Shown here piece after piece: positions 1 to 7,849 of a stretch of DNA of 64,000 nt (position 1 is its first letter; each line of letters opens with the position of its first letter). Both the position numbers and the translations under genes were made by a program. This DNA is from Reyranella sp. (GTDB lineage Bacteria > Pseudomonadota > Alphaproteobacteria > Reyranellales > Reyranellaceae), in NCBI GenBank assembly GCA_022844015.1, contig JALHMO010000010.1, positions 1 through 64,000 of the forward strand. The letters run 5' to 3'. The notes under the pieces are model-generated. The model saw only the letters and a list, made by a program, of their open reading frames with translations, was not told the DNA's origin and made no database searches.

Positions 1-1
1 A

Positions 2-1192
2 TGGCGCTACTGGCTGGACCACGAGATGGCCTGGCTCGACCGCAGCGCCATTCCGCTGTGGAACTGCACCAGCAACCATACGACCTACGACACGACCAGC
101 GAGGCCGTGTTCCGCGAGATGCTGAGCCATCTGCCGCGCAACGGCCCGCTTGGCCACGAAGGCCTCTCCTACTGGGTACGGCGTGGCGACCTGCTGCTGG
201 TCGTCGTCCATACGCAGTGGTCGGGCCTCGGCGGCGAGGGTCGCGTCGAGACGGCGTGGCTGCGCGAGGTGCTCGGCCGGCATGGCGATGCCCGGCACAA
301 GCTCGTGATGGGCCATCATCCCGTGCATCCGGTCAACGGCTTCTCGGGCGCCTACCAGCGCGAGATCGGCCCCGAGCATGCCGGCGACTTCTGGGATGCG
401 CTGGTCGACAACGGCGTGCTTGCCTACCTGTGCAGCCACATCCTGGCCTTCGACGTGCAGGTCCATCGCGGCGTGCTGCAGGTCTGTACGGCCGGCGCGG
501 GGACGGCGCATCGCATGCCCGAGGGCGTCGAGTATCTTCATTGCGTGCAGGCGGCGCTCGATGCCGGCGGGTTGCACTATCAGGTGCTCGATGCGCAAGG
601 CAGCGTGCGGGAGCGGCTGCAGTGGCCTTTGCGCCTGCCCGCTGTCGAGCGGTGGCACTCGCTCGCGGCCGGCGATCATGCCGCGCCCTTCAGCGGCGAT
701 CCGGGCGCAGATCGGATCGCGGCGTTCCGCTTCGTCGGCCGCACCGCGCCGGCCGGCGACGGCTCGCCGCAAACCCTGGTGTCGGCGTTTCAGACCGGCC
801 TCCTGCCGGCGCTGTGGATCGGCCTCGTCGGTCCCGAGCAGCGCCTGACCGTGATCATCGGGCGCGAGCCGCGGCGCAGCCCGTACTATTGGCACGGTCC
901 CGCGCTCGCGCCGGACGAGGCCTTCGACGTTCGGCTTGTCCTGCACGCCGGCATGGGCCCCGGTGGCGTGATGTCCTGCATCGGCGCCGACGCGCCGTGG
1001 TCTTCGCTCGGCGCCGCGTCGCCGTGGGGCGCCGAGAGGCTGCACTGGCCGGCGCGCTGGTCGGTCGGCCAGGCGTCGCGCGGCGCCGGCGACCAGCCGT
1101 TCCGCGGATCGATACTGCAGGTGTCGTTCTGCCGGATCGACGCCCCGTCAAAGCGTCGCGCCGAACTGGCTGCCGAGCGCCCGCCGTCCTGA
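2..1192 (+). CDS. Metallophosphoesterase with C-terminal lectin-like domain (5' truncated by window)
   Basis: The frame is open from base 2, so the true start lies before the window; the first internal ATG is at 26. The visible N-terminal half carries a calcineurin-like metallophosphatase signature, MGHHPVHP near visible residue 103, the usual metal-binding GH(H)xxH block. An earlier strand ends in WNCTSNHT. The last ~110 residues (FQTGLLPALWIGL... to PFRGSILQVSF) resemble a concanavalin A/LamG-like beta-sandwich, which often binds carbohydrate or membrane. A secreted or surface phosphoesterase is likely, but the signal peptide would lie outside the window. Its 3' end overlaps the convergent ArsR gene by 45 nt. 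Phosphoesterase family is fairly sure; substrate is unknown. Confidence 0.75.
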   Translation, partial: WRYWLDHEMAWLDRSAIPLWNCTSNHTTYDTTSEAVFREMLSHLPRNGPLGHEGLSYWVRRGDLLLVVVHTQWSGLGGEGRVETAWLREVLGRHGDARHKLVMGHHPVHPVNGFSGAYQREIGPEHAGDFWDALVDNGVLAYLCSHILAFDVQVHRGVLQVCTAGAGTAHRMPEGVEYLHCVQAALDAGGLHYQVLDAQGSVRERLQWPLRLPAVERWHSLAAGDHAAPFSGDPGADRIAAFRFVGRTAPAGDGSPQTLVSAFQTGLLPALWIGLVGPEQRLTVIIGREPRRSPYYWHGPALAPDEAFDVRLVLHAGMGPGGVMSCIGADAPWSSLGAASPWGAERLHWPARWSVGQASRGAGDQPFRGSILQVSFCRIDAPSKRRAELAAERPPS

Positions 1193-1846
1193 ATCGGTGA
1201 GCCGTACGGTGCGGCTGCGCCGCAGCCGCTCGGCCCAGCCGCGCCGGAAGAAGGTGTCGGCGATGGCCGCACCAAGTGCGCCCGAGATGTGCGGCCGCCG
1301 TTCGCTCCAGTCGAGGCATTGGCGCGCGAAGTGACGGCTGCCGGCGCGACGCGCGCCGTCGACATCGACGCCGATGCGCTGGCAGAACAGGTCGCCGCCA
1401 TCGGTCAGCTTCCAGTCGCGCGTGCCCTCGGGCTCGATGTGGCCGGCCCGCGTCAACGCGTCGGTCACGGCGATGCCGACCTGGCCCGCGAGGTGATCGT
1501 AGCAGGTGCGGCAGAAGCGCAGGTCGGGATCGCGCCGCCACGCGGCGCTGGCCGAGGCCGGCGGCGCGCGCATCCCGGCGACATTCATCAGCGATTCGAT
1601 GGCGTGCGCCACCTCGGACGAGGCCAGCCGGTAGAAGCGGTTGCGGCCCTGCGCGCGGGCGGCGAGCAGGTTGCCGGCGACCATGCGCGCCAGGTGCCCG
1701 CTCGCAGTCTGGGCGGTGATGCCGGCGGTAAGCGCCAGCTCGGACGCGGTATGGGCGCGGCCGTCCATCAGGAGCGACAACATGGCGGCACGCGCCGGGT
1801 CGCCCATCAGGGCGGCCACCTCGGAGAGGGCGTTGATGGTCGTCAT
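1148..1846 (-). CDS. ArsR-family transcriptional regulator
   Basis: The 232-residue protein starts MTTINALSEVAALMGDPARA and contains an ArsR winged helix at about residues 15-85, with recognition-helix text ITAQTASGHLARM. A ~130-residue C-terminal extension contains CRTCYDH, a feature of long ArsR-like regulators (HTH_20 type) rather than of minimal 100-residue metal sensors. The paired cysteines could bind metal or sense redox state, but this is inference. The gene overlaps the end of the convergent phosphoesterase by 45 nt. Its own upstream side is a repeat-filled gap, so no operon partner or target operator is evident. Confidence 0.85.
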   Translation of the reverse strand: MTTINALSEVAALMGDPARAAMLSLLMDGRAHTASELALTAGITAQTASGHLARMVAGNLLAARAQGRNRFYRLASSEVAHAIESLMNVAGMRAPPASASAAWRRDPDLRFCRTCYDHLAGQVGIAVTDALTRAGHIEPEGTRDWKLTDGGDLFCQRIGVDVDGARRAGSRHFARQCLDWSERRPHISGALGAAIADTFFRRGWAERLRRSRTVRLTDSGRRALGSQFGATL

Positions 1847-1920
1847 GCGGGAAATCTATGCGCGCGCGCGCGGTGCCGCCATGGTTGATAGTTCGGCAGG
1901 GGCCGAAGGATCATTGCCGT

Positions 1921-2160
1921 GAGCGCGCCGCTCGAGGCGGAGCAACCTCCTCCGACGGGCGTTCATATTCTCCTCCCCAGCTTCGCTGGGGAGGTGTCGC
2001 GTCATACGCGACGGAGGGGTCATGAGCCACGGGAGAGGGTCGAGCCTGAGGCTCATGACCCCTCCGTCTGCGATGACGCGGACACCTCCCCAACTACGTT
2101 GGGGAGGGGAACATGAGCGCCACGCCAGCGGAGGTTGCTCCGCCTTACGTGGCGCGCTCC
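1921..2160. repeat. Composite nested palindromic repeat (C outer arms, A inner unit)
   Basis: The outer arms GAGCGCGCC...GCGGAGCAACCTCC (1921-1950) and their reverse complement (about 2131-2160) enclose an inner palindromic unit at 1970-2112. The inner unit has two terminal hairpins, CCTCCCCAGC-ttc-GCTGGGGAGG and CCTCCCCAAC-tac-GTTGGGGAGG, around an internal arm pair containing GGTCATGAGCC/GGCTCATGACC. Nothing in 1847-2170 looks coding. The same units recur elsewhere in the window. Confidence 0.85.
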
Positions 2161-2170
2161 CGGCGATGAA

Positions 2171-2530
2171 TCACCGCCACCTCGGGTTGGCGATGGCGAT
2201 CTTGTCGGCGATCGTCGCATCGAGATGGGCCATCAGCCCGGCGTCGCGCTCGTCGCGCTCGCCGGTGCGCAGCTGGCGGGCGAGCTCGCGGTTGAGGTCC
2301 TCGAGCGTGCCGTCGCGCCGCAGCAGCACCCTGAGGCGCGCGTGCTCGCGCGCGTCGGCGCCGGCGCCGAGACGGGCCTCGCGCTCGAGGATGGCGAGCG
2401 AGTTGGCGGCGACACGCATCTGGAAGCCGAGCCGCGGCTCGGCGCGGTCGAGCGCCGGCGTCGCCTCCTCCCTGAGAAAGTCGGCGATGGCGGCCAGCAG
2501 CTCGGCGGCGGTCGGACGATCTTGCGCCAT
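2171..2530 (-). CDS. DUF6285 domain protein
   Basis: A 119-residue acidic, helix-rich protein beginning MAQDRPTAAELLAAIADFLRE and ending IANPRWR. This start is chosen because it gives the usual length of the DUF6285 family and removes an arginine-rich antisense-like extension. The family is typically encoded directly downstream of aminoglycoside-phosphotransferase-like kinases, as here (17 nt after the kinase stop). The function is unknown. Co-conservation with ACAD10/11-like kinases suggests a part in acyl-CoA or hydroxyacid metabolism, which is inference. Confidence 0.75.
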   Translation of the reverse strand: MAQDRPTAAELLAAIADFLREEATPALDRAEPRLGFQMRVAANSLAILEREARLGAGADAREHARLRVLLRRDGTLEDLNRELARQLRTGERDERDAGLMAHLDATIADKIAIANPRWR

Positions 2531-2547
2531 GTCAGGCCTGCACCATG

Positions 2548-3573
2548 TCACGCGCCTTCCTTCAGCAGTTGCAGGAGATCGACCTCGGTCTCGACGGCGC
2601 GGCGTCCGATCGAGGCGAGCTCCATCGACTTCACCGCGCCGGAGAGATGCCGCCATGCCTGGGTGTGGCAGATGATGCCCCAGCGCGCCGTGCCCAGCAC
2701 TTCCCACCAGTGGGCGCGCGCCGGGTCGACCTTGGCGCCGCCGGCGCGCTCGTAGGCGGCCCACAGCTCGGCGCGGCTGCCGAAGCCGCCGGCCGGCTTG
2801 TCGACCGCGCCGAAGCGCCAGCTCTTGACGCACAGCCAGCCGAGGTCCTCGACCGGATCGCCGAGATGGGCGCCCTCCCAGTCGAGGATCGCGGTCACGC
2901 CGGTCTCGTCGACCAGGTAGTTGCCGGTACGATAGTCGCCATGCACCAGCAGCGGCCGGCCGATCGGCGGCGGCTTGCGCCGGTCGAGCCACGACAGCGA
3001 CAGCTCGAGCACCGGCTGCGGCGTGCCCAGCTGGTCGAGCGACTGGCGCAGGTTGGCGATCTGGTCGGCCGCCTGGCGCGTGACAAGCGGCGGCAGGGTG
3101 GCGAGGTCGGTGGCGTGGATGCGCGCCAGGATCTCGCCCAGCTGGCCGGTGACGCGGCCGCGCGCGGCGGCGTAGGGCGGATCGCGCAGCAGCTTGCGGG
3201 CGATTGCCGTGCCGCCGACCCGGCGCATGACATAGGCCTCGCCCAGCCCGTCCTCGGGCTGCATCTCGAACAGCACCTCCGGGGCGCGAACGCCCGCCTT
3301 CCAGGCGGCGGCGATGACGCGGAACTCGGTGGCGCGGTCGAGCGCGCTCGAGCGCTCGCCGCCGGGACGGCCCTGCAACGGCGGGTCACGCCGCAGGATC
3401 AGGCCGTGGCACTCGCCGTTCACCGTCGCGTCGAAGCTCCAGGTCTGGCGCGAGGCGCCGCCCGACTCCTGGCCAAGGTTCTCGATGCTCGCCGTGCCGC
3501 CAAAATGGCGGCTGGTGGCATGGGCGAGGGCGGCCGCGACGATCTGGGACTCGGACGTCGTATGAACAATCAT
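2548..3573 (-). CDS. Phosphotransferase family protein (APH/ACAD10-like kinase)
   Basis: The 341-residue protein has the aminoglycoside-phosphotransferase/choline-kinase fold. The catalytic loop LLVHGDYRTGN sits near residue 211, and the metal-binding LDWEGAHLGDP follows near 230. The N-terminal lobe has NLGQESGGASRQTW (glycine-rich nucleotide loop) and LILRRDPP (ATP-anchoring region). Alphaproteobacterial relatives of this type accompany acyl-CoA dehydrogenases and are related to the kinase domain of ACAD10/11, which phosphorylates 4-hydroxyacyl-CoA. A true antibiotic-resistance role is unlikely. It forms a tight pair with the DUF6285 gene and is divergent from maoC. Confidence 0.85.
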   Translation of the reverse strand: MIVHTTSESQIVAAALAHATSRHFGGTASIENLGQESGGASRQTWSFDATVNGECHGLILRRDPPLQGRPGGERSSALDRATEFRVIAAAWKAGVRAPEVLFEMQPEDGLGEAYVMRRVGGTAIARKLLRDPPYAAARGRVTGQLGEILARIHATDLATLPPLVTRQAADQIANLRQSLDQLGTPQPVLELSLSWLDRRKPPPIGRPLLVHGDYRTGNYLVDETGVTAILDWEGAHLGDPVEDLGWLCVKSWRFGAVDKPAGGFGSRAELWAAYERAGGAKVDPARAHWWEVLGTARWGIICHTQAWRHLSGAVKSMELASIGRRAVETEVDLLQLLKEGA

Positions 3574-3643
3574 TTACCGGACTGTGGCACAGGCCTCGCT
3601 GCGTGGTAAGAGGGCGCCCGCCAATGGGGGAGATCGAGCGACA

Positions 3644-4090
3644 GTGAGCAATGCCTTCGCGGCCATGAACGGCCTTTATCTCGAGGACCTGAAGCCGGGC
3701 ATGTCGGCGATGTTCGGCAAGACGGTGACCGAGGCCGACATCATGGCGTTCGCCGGCGTGTCCGGCGACACCAACCCGATCCATCTGCACGACGGCTTTG
3801 CCCGCACCACGCGGTTCGGCCAGCGCATCGCCCACGGCATGCTGGGCTCGAGCTTCATCTCGACGGTGATCGGCACCAAGCTGCCCGGCCCGGGCGCGGT
3901 CTACATCTCGCAGACCCTGTCGTTCATGGCGCCGGTGCTGATCGGCGAGACCATCACCGCCGTCGCCACCATCACCGCCATCGACACGACCCGCCGGCGC
4001 GTGACGCTCAAGACCCAATGCCTGAACGGCGACAAGGTGGTGATCGACGGGGAGGCGGTAGTGCTGGTGCCACGACGCGACGCGGCATGA
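3644..4090 (+). CDS. MaoC family (R)-hydratase-like protein
   Basis: The 148-residue single hot-dog protein shows the hydratase-2 motif: FAGVSGDTNPIHLHDGFA, with Asp near 42 and His near 47, followed by RIAHGMLGSSF. This predicts enoyl-CoA hydration or a related thioester reaction in the cytoplasm. The GTG at 3644 is preferred: a GGGGGA ribosome-binding site lies 12 nt upstream, and the length fits the family. An ATG at 3584 would add 20 unlike residues, and an ATG at 3665 is also possible. The stop overlaps the ribF start (ATGA), so the two are translationally coupled. MaoC next to ribF is common in alphaproteobacteria. Confidence 0.85.
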   Translation: MSNAFAAMNGLYLEDLKPGMSAMFGKTVTEADIMAFAGVSGDTNPIHLHDGFARTTRFGQRIAHGMLGSSFISTVIGTKLPGPGAVYISQTLSFMAPVLIGETITAVATITAIDTTRRRVTLKTQCLNGDKVVIDGEAVVLVPRRDAA

Positions 4091-5022
4091 TCCCGGCGTT
4101 CGACGACTGGCGGAGCCTGCCTGCCGCCTGGCGAGGTGGCGTGGTCGCGCTGGGCAACTTCGACGGCGTGCATCGCGGCCATCAGGCCCTGCTGGCGCAT
4201 GCCGGCGAGCACGCGAAGAGGCTCGACGCCCCGCTGGTCGTGCTCACCTTCGAGCCGCATCCGCGGCGCTTCTTCGTGCCCGACACCGGCCCGTTCCGCC
4301 TGACCCTGCCGCCGGCCAAGCTGCGCCTGCTCGCCGGCTGCGGCGTCGCAGCCGTTCTGGCGCAGCAGTTCGACCAGGGCTTTGCCGGGCTGTCGTCGGA
4401 CGCCTTCATCGACGAGGTCCTGCTGCAGGGCCTCAGCGCGCGCCATGTCGTGTGCGGCTACGACTTCACCTTCGGGGCGCGGCGCAGCGGCAATGTCGAG
4501 AAGCTGCGCAAGCAGGGCAAGGCGAAGGGCTTCGGCGTCAGCGTCCTCGATCCGGTGATGCGCGAGGGCGAGATCTATTCCTCGACCCGCATCCGTGAGT
4601 CATTGCGCGCCGGCTGGGTGAGCGAGGCGTCCGAGCTGCTGGGCCATGGCTGGGAGATCGAGGGCGCAGTCGAGCTGGGCGACCAGCGCGGCCGCACCAT
4701 CGGCTTCCCGACCGCCAACGTGGTGCTGGGCGAGCATCTGCGGCCGCGCTTCGGCGTCTATGCCGTACGCGCCCTGGTCGACGGGACATGGCGCGATGCC
4801 GTGGCCAATCTCGGCCGCCGCCCCACCTTCGGCAAGATCCAGGAGAATTTCGAGGTCCACCTGTTCGACTTCGCAGGCGACCTCTACGGCAAGACGCTGC
4901 GCGTCGAGCTGGTCGATTTCATCCGCCCCGAGATGAAGTTCGCCGGCCTCGACCAGCTCAAGGCACAGATCGCCGCCGACGGCGAGTCGGCGCGGCGGGT
5001 ATTGCGGGAAGATCGCGGGTAG
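4087..5022 (+). CDS. ribF: Bifunctional riboflavin kinase/FAD synthetase
   Basis: Converts riboflavin to FMN and FMN to FAD in the cytosol. The 311-residue protein has the N-terminal nucleotidyltransferase domain with LGNFDGVHRGHQAL at about residues 22-34, the YSSTRIRESLRAG element, and the C-terminal riboflavin kinase domain beginning near 190 with GRTIGFPTANV. The start at 4087 overlaps the maoC stop by four bases. In many proteobacteria ribF lies immediately before ileS and lspA. Here about 3.2 kb of unrelated genes and repeats intervene. Confidence 0.95.
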   Translation: MIPAFDDWRSLPAAWRGGVVALGNFDGVHRGHQALLAHAGEHAKRLDAPLVVLTFEPHPRRFFVPDTGPFRLTLPPAKLRLLAGCGVAAVLAQQFDQGFAGLSSDAFIDEVLLQGLSARHVVCGYDFTFGARRSGNVEKLRKQGKAKGFGVSVLDPVMREGEIYSSTRIRESLRAGWVSEASELLGHGWEIEGAVELGDQRGRTIGFPTANVVLGEHLRPRFGVYAVRALVDGTWRDAVANLGRRPTFGKIQENFEVHLFDFAGDLYGKTLRVELVDFIRPEMKFAGLDQLKAQIAADGESARRVLREDRG

Positions 5023-5026
5023 CGGC

Positions 5027-5287
5027 GTGCCGGAGATTTGCCGTTTCTTCGGTATCATCATAGCGGTCTTTTACGAGGACCATCCGCCGCCACATTTTCA
5101 TGTTCGATACGGTAGCCAGCAAGCCATCTTCGACATTGAGTCATTGCGGATTCTCGAAGGTCGCTTGTCGCCGCGTGTCGTTGGTCTCGTGGTAGAATGG
5201 GCGATGTTGCACCGACCGGAGCTTGCTCGCGCTTGGGATCAGGCCCGCCGGCGTGAACCGATCGACCCTATCGCTCCACTGGAGTAG
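5027..5287 (+). CDS. DUF4160 domain protein
   Basis: An 86-residue protein, VPEICRFFGIIIAVFYEDHPPPHFHVRYG..., with the HPPPHFHV core and acidic/aromatic tail of DUF4160. It uses a GTG start 4 nt after the ribF stop. It sits 4 nt before a DUF2442 gene, a pairing found often on mobile or accessory DNA and sometimes annotated as a toxin-antitoxin-like module. No experimental function can be assigned. Codon use around 5040-5300 is visibly less GC-rich than ribF, which suggests recent acquisition. Confidence 0.8.
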   Translation: MPEICRFFGIIIAVFYEDHPPPHFHVRYGSQQAIFDIESLRILEGRLSPRVVGLVVEWAMLHRPELARAWDQARRREPIDPIAPLE

Positions 5288-5291
5288 GACG

Positions 5292-5564
5292 ATGTTGCGA
5301 GACGTCATTGAAGCAAAGGCCCTGAAAGGCCACCGCCTCGCCGTTACGTTCGACGATGGCGTCACAGGCGTGATCGAAGTTGCGATGATTGTTCCGTTCG
5401 AAGGAGTGTTCGCGCCCTTGCGTTCGGAAAGCGAGTTCGCCCGCGTGTTCGTTAATCGCGAGTTGGGGTCTGTATCATGGCCCTGCGGTGCCGATCTGGA
5501 CACGCAGGTGCTGTATGCGCGTGTTCGCGTCGACGAGGCCGGGACGAGCGCGCATAGGCGCTGA
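5292..5564 (+). CDS. DUF2442 domain protein
   Basis: A 90-residue protein, MLRDVIEAKALKGHRLAVTFDDGVTGVIEV..., matching DUF2442: an N-terminal strand pair with FDDG, a middle FAPLRSESEFARVFV, and LGSVSWPCGADLDTQVLY near the end. The start has an upstream GGA and lies 4 nt after the DUF4160 stop, so the two form a bicistron. DUF2442 proteins have been likened to the antitoxin-like partners of small basic proteins, but the role here is unproven. The last residues run into a repeat. Confidence 0.8.
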   Translation: MLRDVIEAKALKGHRLAVTFDDGVTGVIEVAMIVPFEGVFAPLRSESEFARVFVNRELGSVSWPCGADLDTQVLYARVRVDEAGTSAHRR

Positions 5565-5727
5565 CTTTACGTATCTCCTCCCCAGCGTCGCTGGGGAGGT
5601 GTCCGCGTCTTCGCGGACGGAGAGGTCAAGGGCACGGGTCTGGGGCTCATGACCCCTCCGTCGCCGTAAGACGGCGACACCTCCCCAGCGACGCTGGGGA
5701 GGAGATACGTAAAGTTAGCGCCCATGG
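5553..5727. repeat. Capped A-type nested palindrome
   Basis: Outer caps ATAGGCGCTGACTTTACGTA (5554-5573) and TACGTAAAGTTAGCGCC (5708-5724) are inverted copies. Inside lies an A unit (CTCCTCCCCAGCG...CGCTGGGGAGGAG), which itself contains the GGTCAAGGGC/GGCTCATGACC arms and smaller inner hairpins. The cap motif ATAGGCGCTAACTT recurs at 7855, 8036, 11153 and 62036, where it flanks a different inner unit. Confidence 0.85.
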
Positions 5728-5750
5728 GACGAGAGCCCCGGTCGCTTCTC

Positions 5751-5793
5751 GATGCATCGCTGTGGCAGACGCTTGCGAATGGAGCGATGCATC
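5751..5793. other. Inverted repeat downstream of nitronate monooxygenase-like gene
   Basis: Arms GATGCATCGC (5751-5760) and GCGATGCATC (5784-5793) pair perfectly over 10 bp around a 23-nt loop. This lies just beyond the stop of the minus-strand gene at 5821. No T-run follows, so a factor-independent terminator is doubtful. It may be an mRNA 3' stem-loop or another repeat fragment. Confidence 0.4.
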
Positions 5794-5820
5794 ACCTGTG
5801 CGTGGCCCTGTCCGCCGGGA

Positions 5821-6807
5821 TCACACGCGCACCAGCGTCGCACCACTCCGTAACACCGCCGCCGCGTCGTCGACGATCCGCTCGATCAGATCCTGCGCCG
5901 AGGGAATGTCGCGCACCAAGTCGACGCTCTCGCCGGCCCAGACGACGCGCTGGTTGAGATCATCGGGCGCGGTGGCCGAGTAGCTGGCATCGACTTCCTT
6001 CTGCTGCTCGGTCAACACGTCTTCCTTGCCGTGCCAGCGCTCGAAGAAGTCGTTGCGCAGCGCGCGCCCGGGATAGATCGCGGGCCACGCGGCGGCGCGG
6101 ACGATGTCGAAGACGCGGGTCTGCGCGGTCTGATCGCCGCCCGACGCGACTGTCTTCTCCTTCATGGCCTGGCTCCACAGCGATTCGCGGGTCGCCGTGA
6201 AGCGGGTGCCCATCGACACGCCGGCGGCCCCCAGCGACAGGGCGGCGGCGAGGCCTCGACCATCGGCGATGCCGCCCGCTGCGACCACGGGAATCGACCC
6301 GACGGCATCGACCACGGCGGGGACGAGGCCGATGGTGCCGCGCGTCGTGCCCGAATGTCCGCCGGCGTCGCGTCCCTGGGCGATGATCACATCCGCGCCG
6401 GCGTCGGCGGCCTGCTTGGCCTGGTCGAGCGTCTGCACCTGGCAGATGATCTTGCAGCCCGCCGCCTTGATGCGACCGGTGTAGGGTGAGGGGTCGCCGA
6501 ATGACAGCATGATCGCCGCCGGCCTGGCATCCAACGCCACGTCCAACGCCGCCGGGTTCTTGTCGAGCGCCCACAGGATGAACCCGATGCCGACGCGCGC
6601 ATTGCCCGCCTCGGACAGTTCGCGCCGGATCGCCTTCTCGTCGGCATAGCCCGATCCGAGCAGGCCGAGACCGCCGGCGTGGGTCACGGCGGCGGCCAGC
6701 TTGCCGCCAGCGGCGGAGCCCATCGGGGCGAGCAGGATGGGATGGCGAATCCCCAAGAGGCGAGTCAACGCGGTGTCGATGGTTGCCACAAGTTCCTCCC
6801 GATGCAT
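5821..6807 (-). CDS. Nitronate monooxygenase family flavoprotein
   Basis: The 328-residue TIM-barrel protein opens with LLGIRHPILLAPMGSAAGGKLA, the 2-nitropropane dioxygenase/NMO start. It has IIAQGRDAGGHSG near residue 147 (FMN phosphate site and catalytic-region His) and IPVVAAGGIADGRGLAAALSLGAAGVSMGT. It should be an FMN enzyme oxidising alkyl nitronates or a related enoyl-reductase-like substrate. It is single, on the minus strand, flanked by repeats, and one of the genes separating ribF from ileS. Class assignment is solid; true substrate is uncertain. Confidence 0.88.
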   Translation of the reverse strand: MHREELVATIDTALTRLLGIRHPILLAPMGSAAGGKLAAAVTHAGGLGLLGSGYADEKAIRRELSEAGNARVGIGFILWALDKNPAALDVALDARPAAIMLSFGDPSPYTGRIKAAGCKIICQVQTLDQAKQAADAGADVIIAQGRDAGGHSGTTRGTIGLVPAVVDAVGSIPVVAAGGIADGRGLAAALSLGAAGVSMGTRFTATRESLWSQAMKEKTVASGGDQTAQTRVFDIVRAAAWPAIYPGRALRNDFFERWHGKEDVLTEQQKEVDASYSATAPDDLNQRVVWAGESVDLVRDIPSAQDLIERIVDDAAAVLRSGATLVRV

Positions 6808-6879
6808 TCGGCACGTTACCGTAGCCTGTTATGCGCTGGTCCGCTTCGAGTTGGCGCACCACGCCGACGACAAATCCGC

Positions 6880-6950
6880 TGTCATCCCGAGCATGGCGAG
6901 GGATCTTTCATGGCGGCGGAAAGATCCCTCGCTGCGCTTCGGGATGACAC
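6880..6950. repeat. E-type inverted repeat
   Basis: GTCATCCCGAgCatgGCGAGGGATCTTT (6881-6908) pairs with AAAGATCCCTCGCtgcGCTTCGGGATGAC (6921-6949) around a short spacer. It is an imperfect ~28-bp palindrome in the gap between two minus-strand genes. A related cap (CGTCGTCCCGAGCGGAGC) occurs near 51300. Confidence 0.8.
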
Positions 6951-7011
6951 CAACGCGGTCGCGCGCAGTCGCGGCAGATCGCAATCGCAACAGGCGCGGC
7001 GCTGGTTGCTC

Positions 7012-7551
7012 CTACATCGGGCGGTGATCGTCGGCGTCGATGTAGCTGATCGGCGGCGTGTGCTTCTTGAACAACTTGCGGGTGTCGGGCTGCAGGCTGC
7101 GGAACACGGCCGGGGTCACGGCAAGGCCGGTGCTGGGCAATGCGGCGGCAATGTTGACCGTGCGGCCATAGACGTCGACGATCTCCTCGCCCGGGCTGCC
7201 GACGCGGCCGACCGCGACCGGGCCGATGTGCAGCTTTGCGAGAATGGCCGTCTTGAAGCCGCGCGCGCCCAGCCAGTCGCGGCCGATTGCCTGCAGCGTG
7301 CGCACGGCCTGGACGCCGGCGTCCACTCGGTCGGCGGGAAAGGCGACCAGGCCGGCATCGCCCAGTGTCTTGATCAGACGGCCGCCGGCACTGGCGACAA
7401 TCTGCCCGGTGCAGGCGAAATAACCCGTCATGAGATCGAGCAGCGGCTGCGGCTCGGTCGCTTCGGCGTAGCGCATGTAACCGCGCAGGTCATAGAAACC
7501 CACCAGGAGCTCGTGCTCCGCCGGCAGGCGCAGGTCTGTCCAGAAGGACAT
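7012..7551 (-). CDS. Minimal class III adenylate/guanylate cyclase-like domain protein
   Basis: A 179-residue protein consisting of almost nothing but one cyclase homology domain. The first metal aspartate is in GFYDLRGYM (near residue 21) and the second in IKTLGDAGLVAF (near 64). The dimer-interface element GEEIVDVYGRTVNIAAAL retains the Asn but lacks the usual transition-state Arg. No receiver, membrane or HAMP domain is present. GGAGAC precedes the ATG. It could be a low-activity cNMP cyclase or a regulatory relic. The loss of the Arg argues for checking activity before calling it a cyclase. Confidence 0.75.
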   Translation of the reverse strand: MSFWTDLRLPAEHELLVGFYDLRGYMRYAEATEPQPLLDLMTGYFACTGQIVASAGGRLIKTLGDAGLVAFPADRVDAGVQAVRTLQAIGRDWLGARGFKTAILAKLHIGPVAVGRVGSPGEEIVDVYGRTVNIAAALPSTGLAVTPAVFRSLQPDTRKLFKKHTPPISYIDADDHRPM

Positions 7552-7728
7552 GGCAGTCTCCGTGCTGTTGCTTGTGTGCGCAGGCGGCCTGGGTTCGCCC
7601 GGAGGGCGGTCCGCCAGTAGGGGAGAAAATCGCCGGCCCGATGTCCGGCAGTGGCCAATAATCGGGATCGCAGCCGGTCTTCGTCAAGCCCCGTCCGCCT
7701 GACCGACAAGACACAGAACTCTCCCGCT

Positions 7729-7811
7729 GGGAGCGCGCCACTCCGTGGGCGCTCTTCTTGCCGATCACAGATCCCATGAGCGCCATCGGAGTGGCGCGCT
7801 CCCAGCCATGA
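7729..7811. repeat. C-type inverted repeat
   Basis: GGGAGCGCGCCACTCCG (7729-7745) is inverted as CGGAGTGGCGCGCTCCC (about 7786-7802). Inner arms are GGGCGCTC and ATGAGCGCC. It is the same unit that forms the outer arms at 1921-2160 and the inner unit at 20390-20500. It belongs to a 700-nt stretch (7552-8246) that holds only repeats and the ileS promoter. Confidence 0.8.
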
Positions 7812-7849
7812 GTTTAGTCCATGAGGGGCGGCCGCCAGGCCGTCGGCAA

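Noticed and set aside
2031-2675. Apparent 217-residue plus-strand frame through repeat and DUF6285
   Set aside because: It starts inside a repeat and continues antisense to two real genes.
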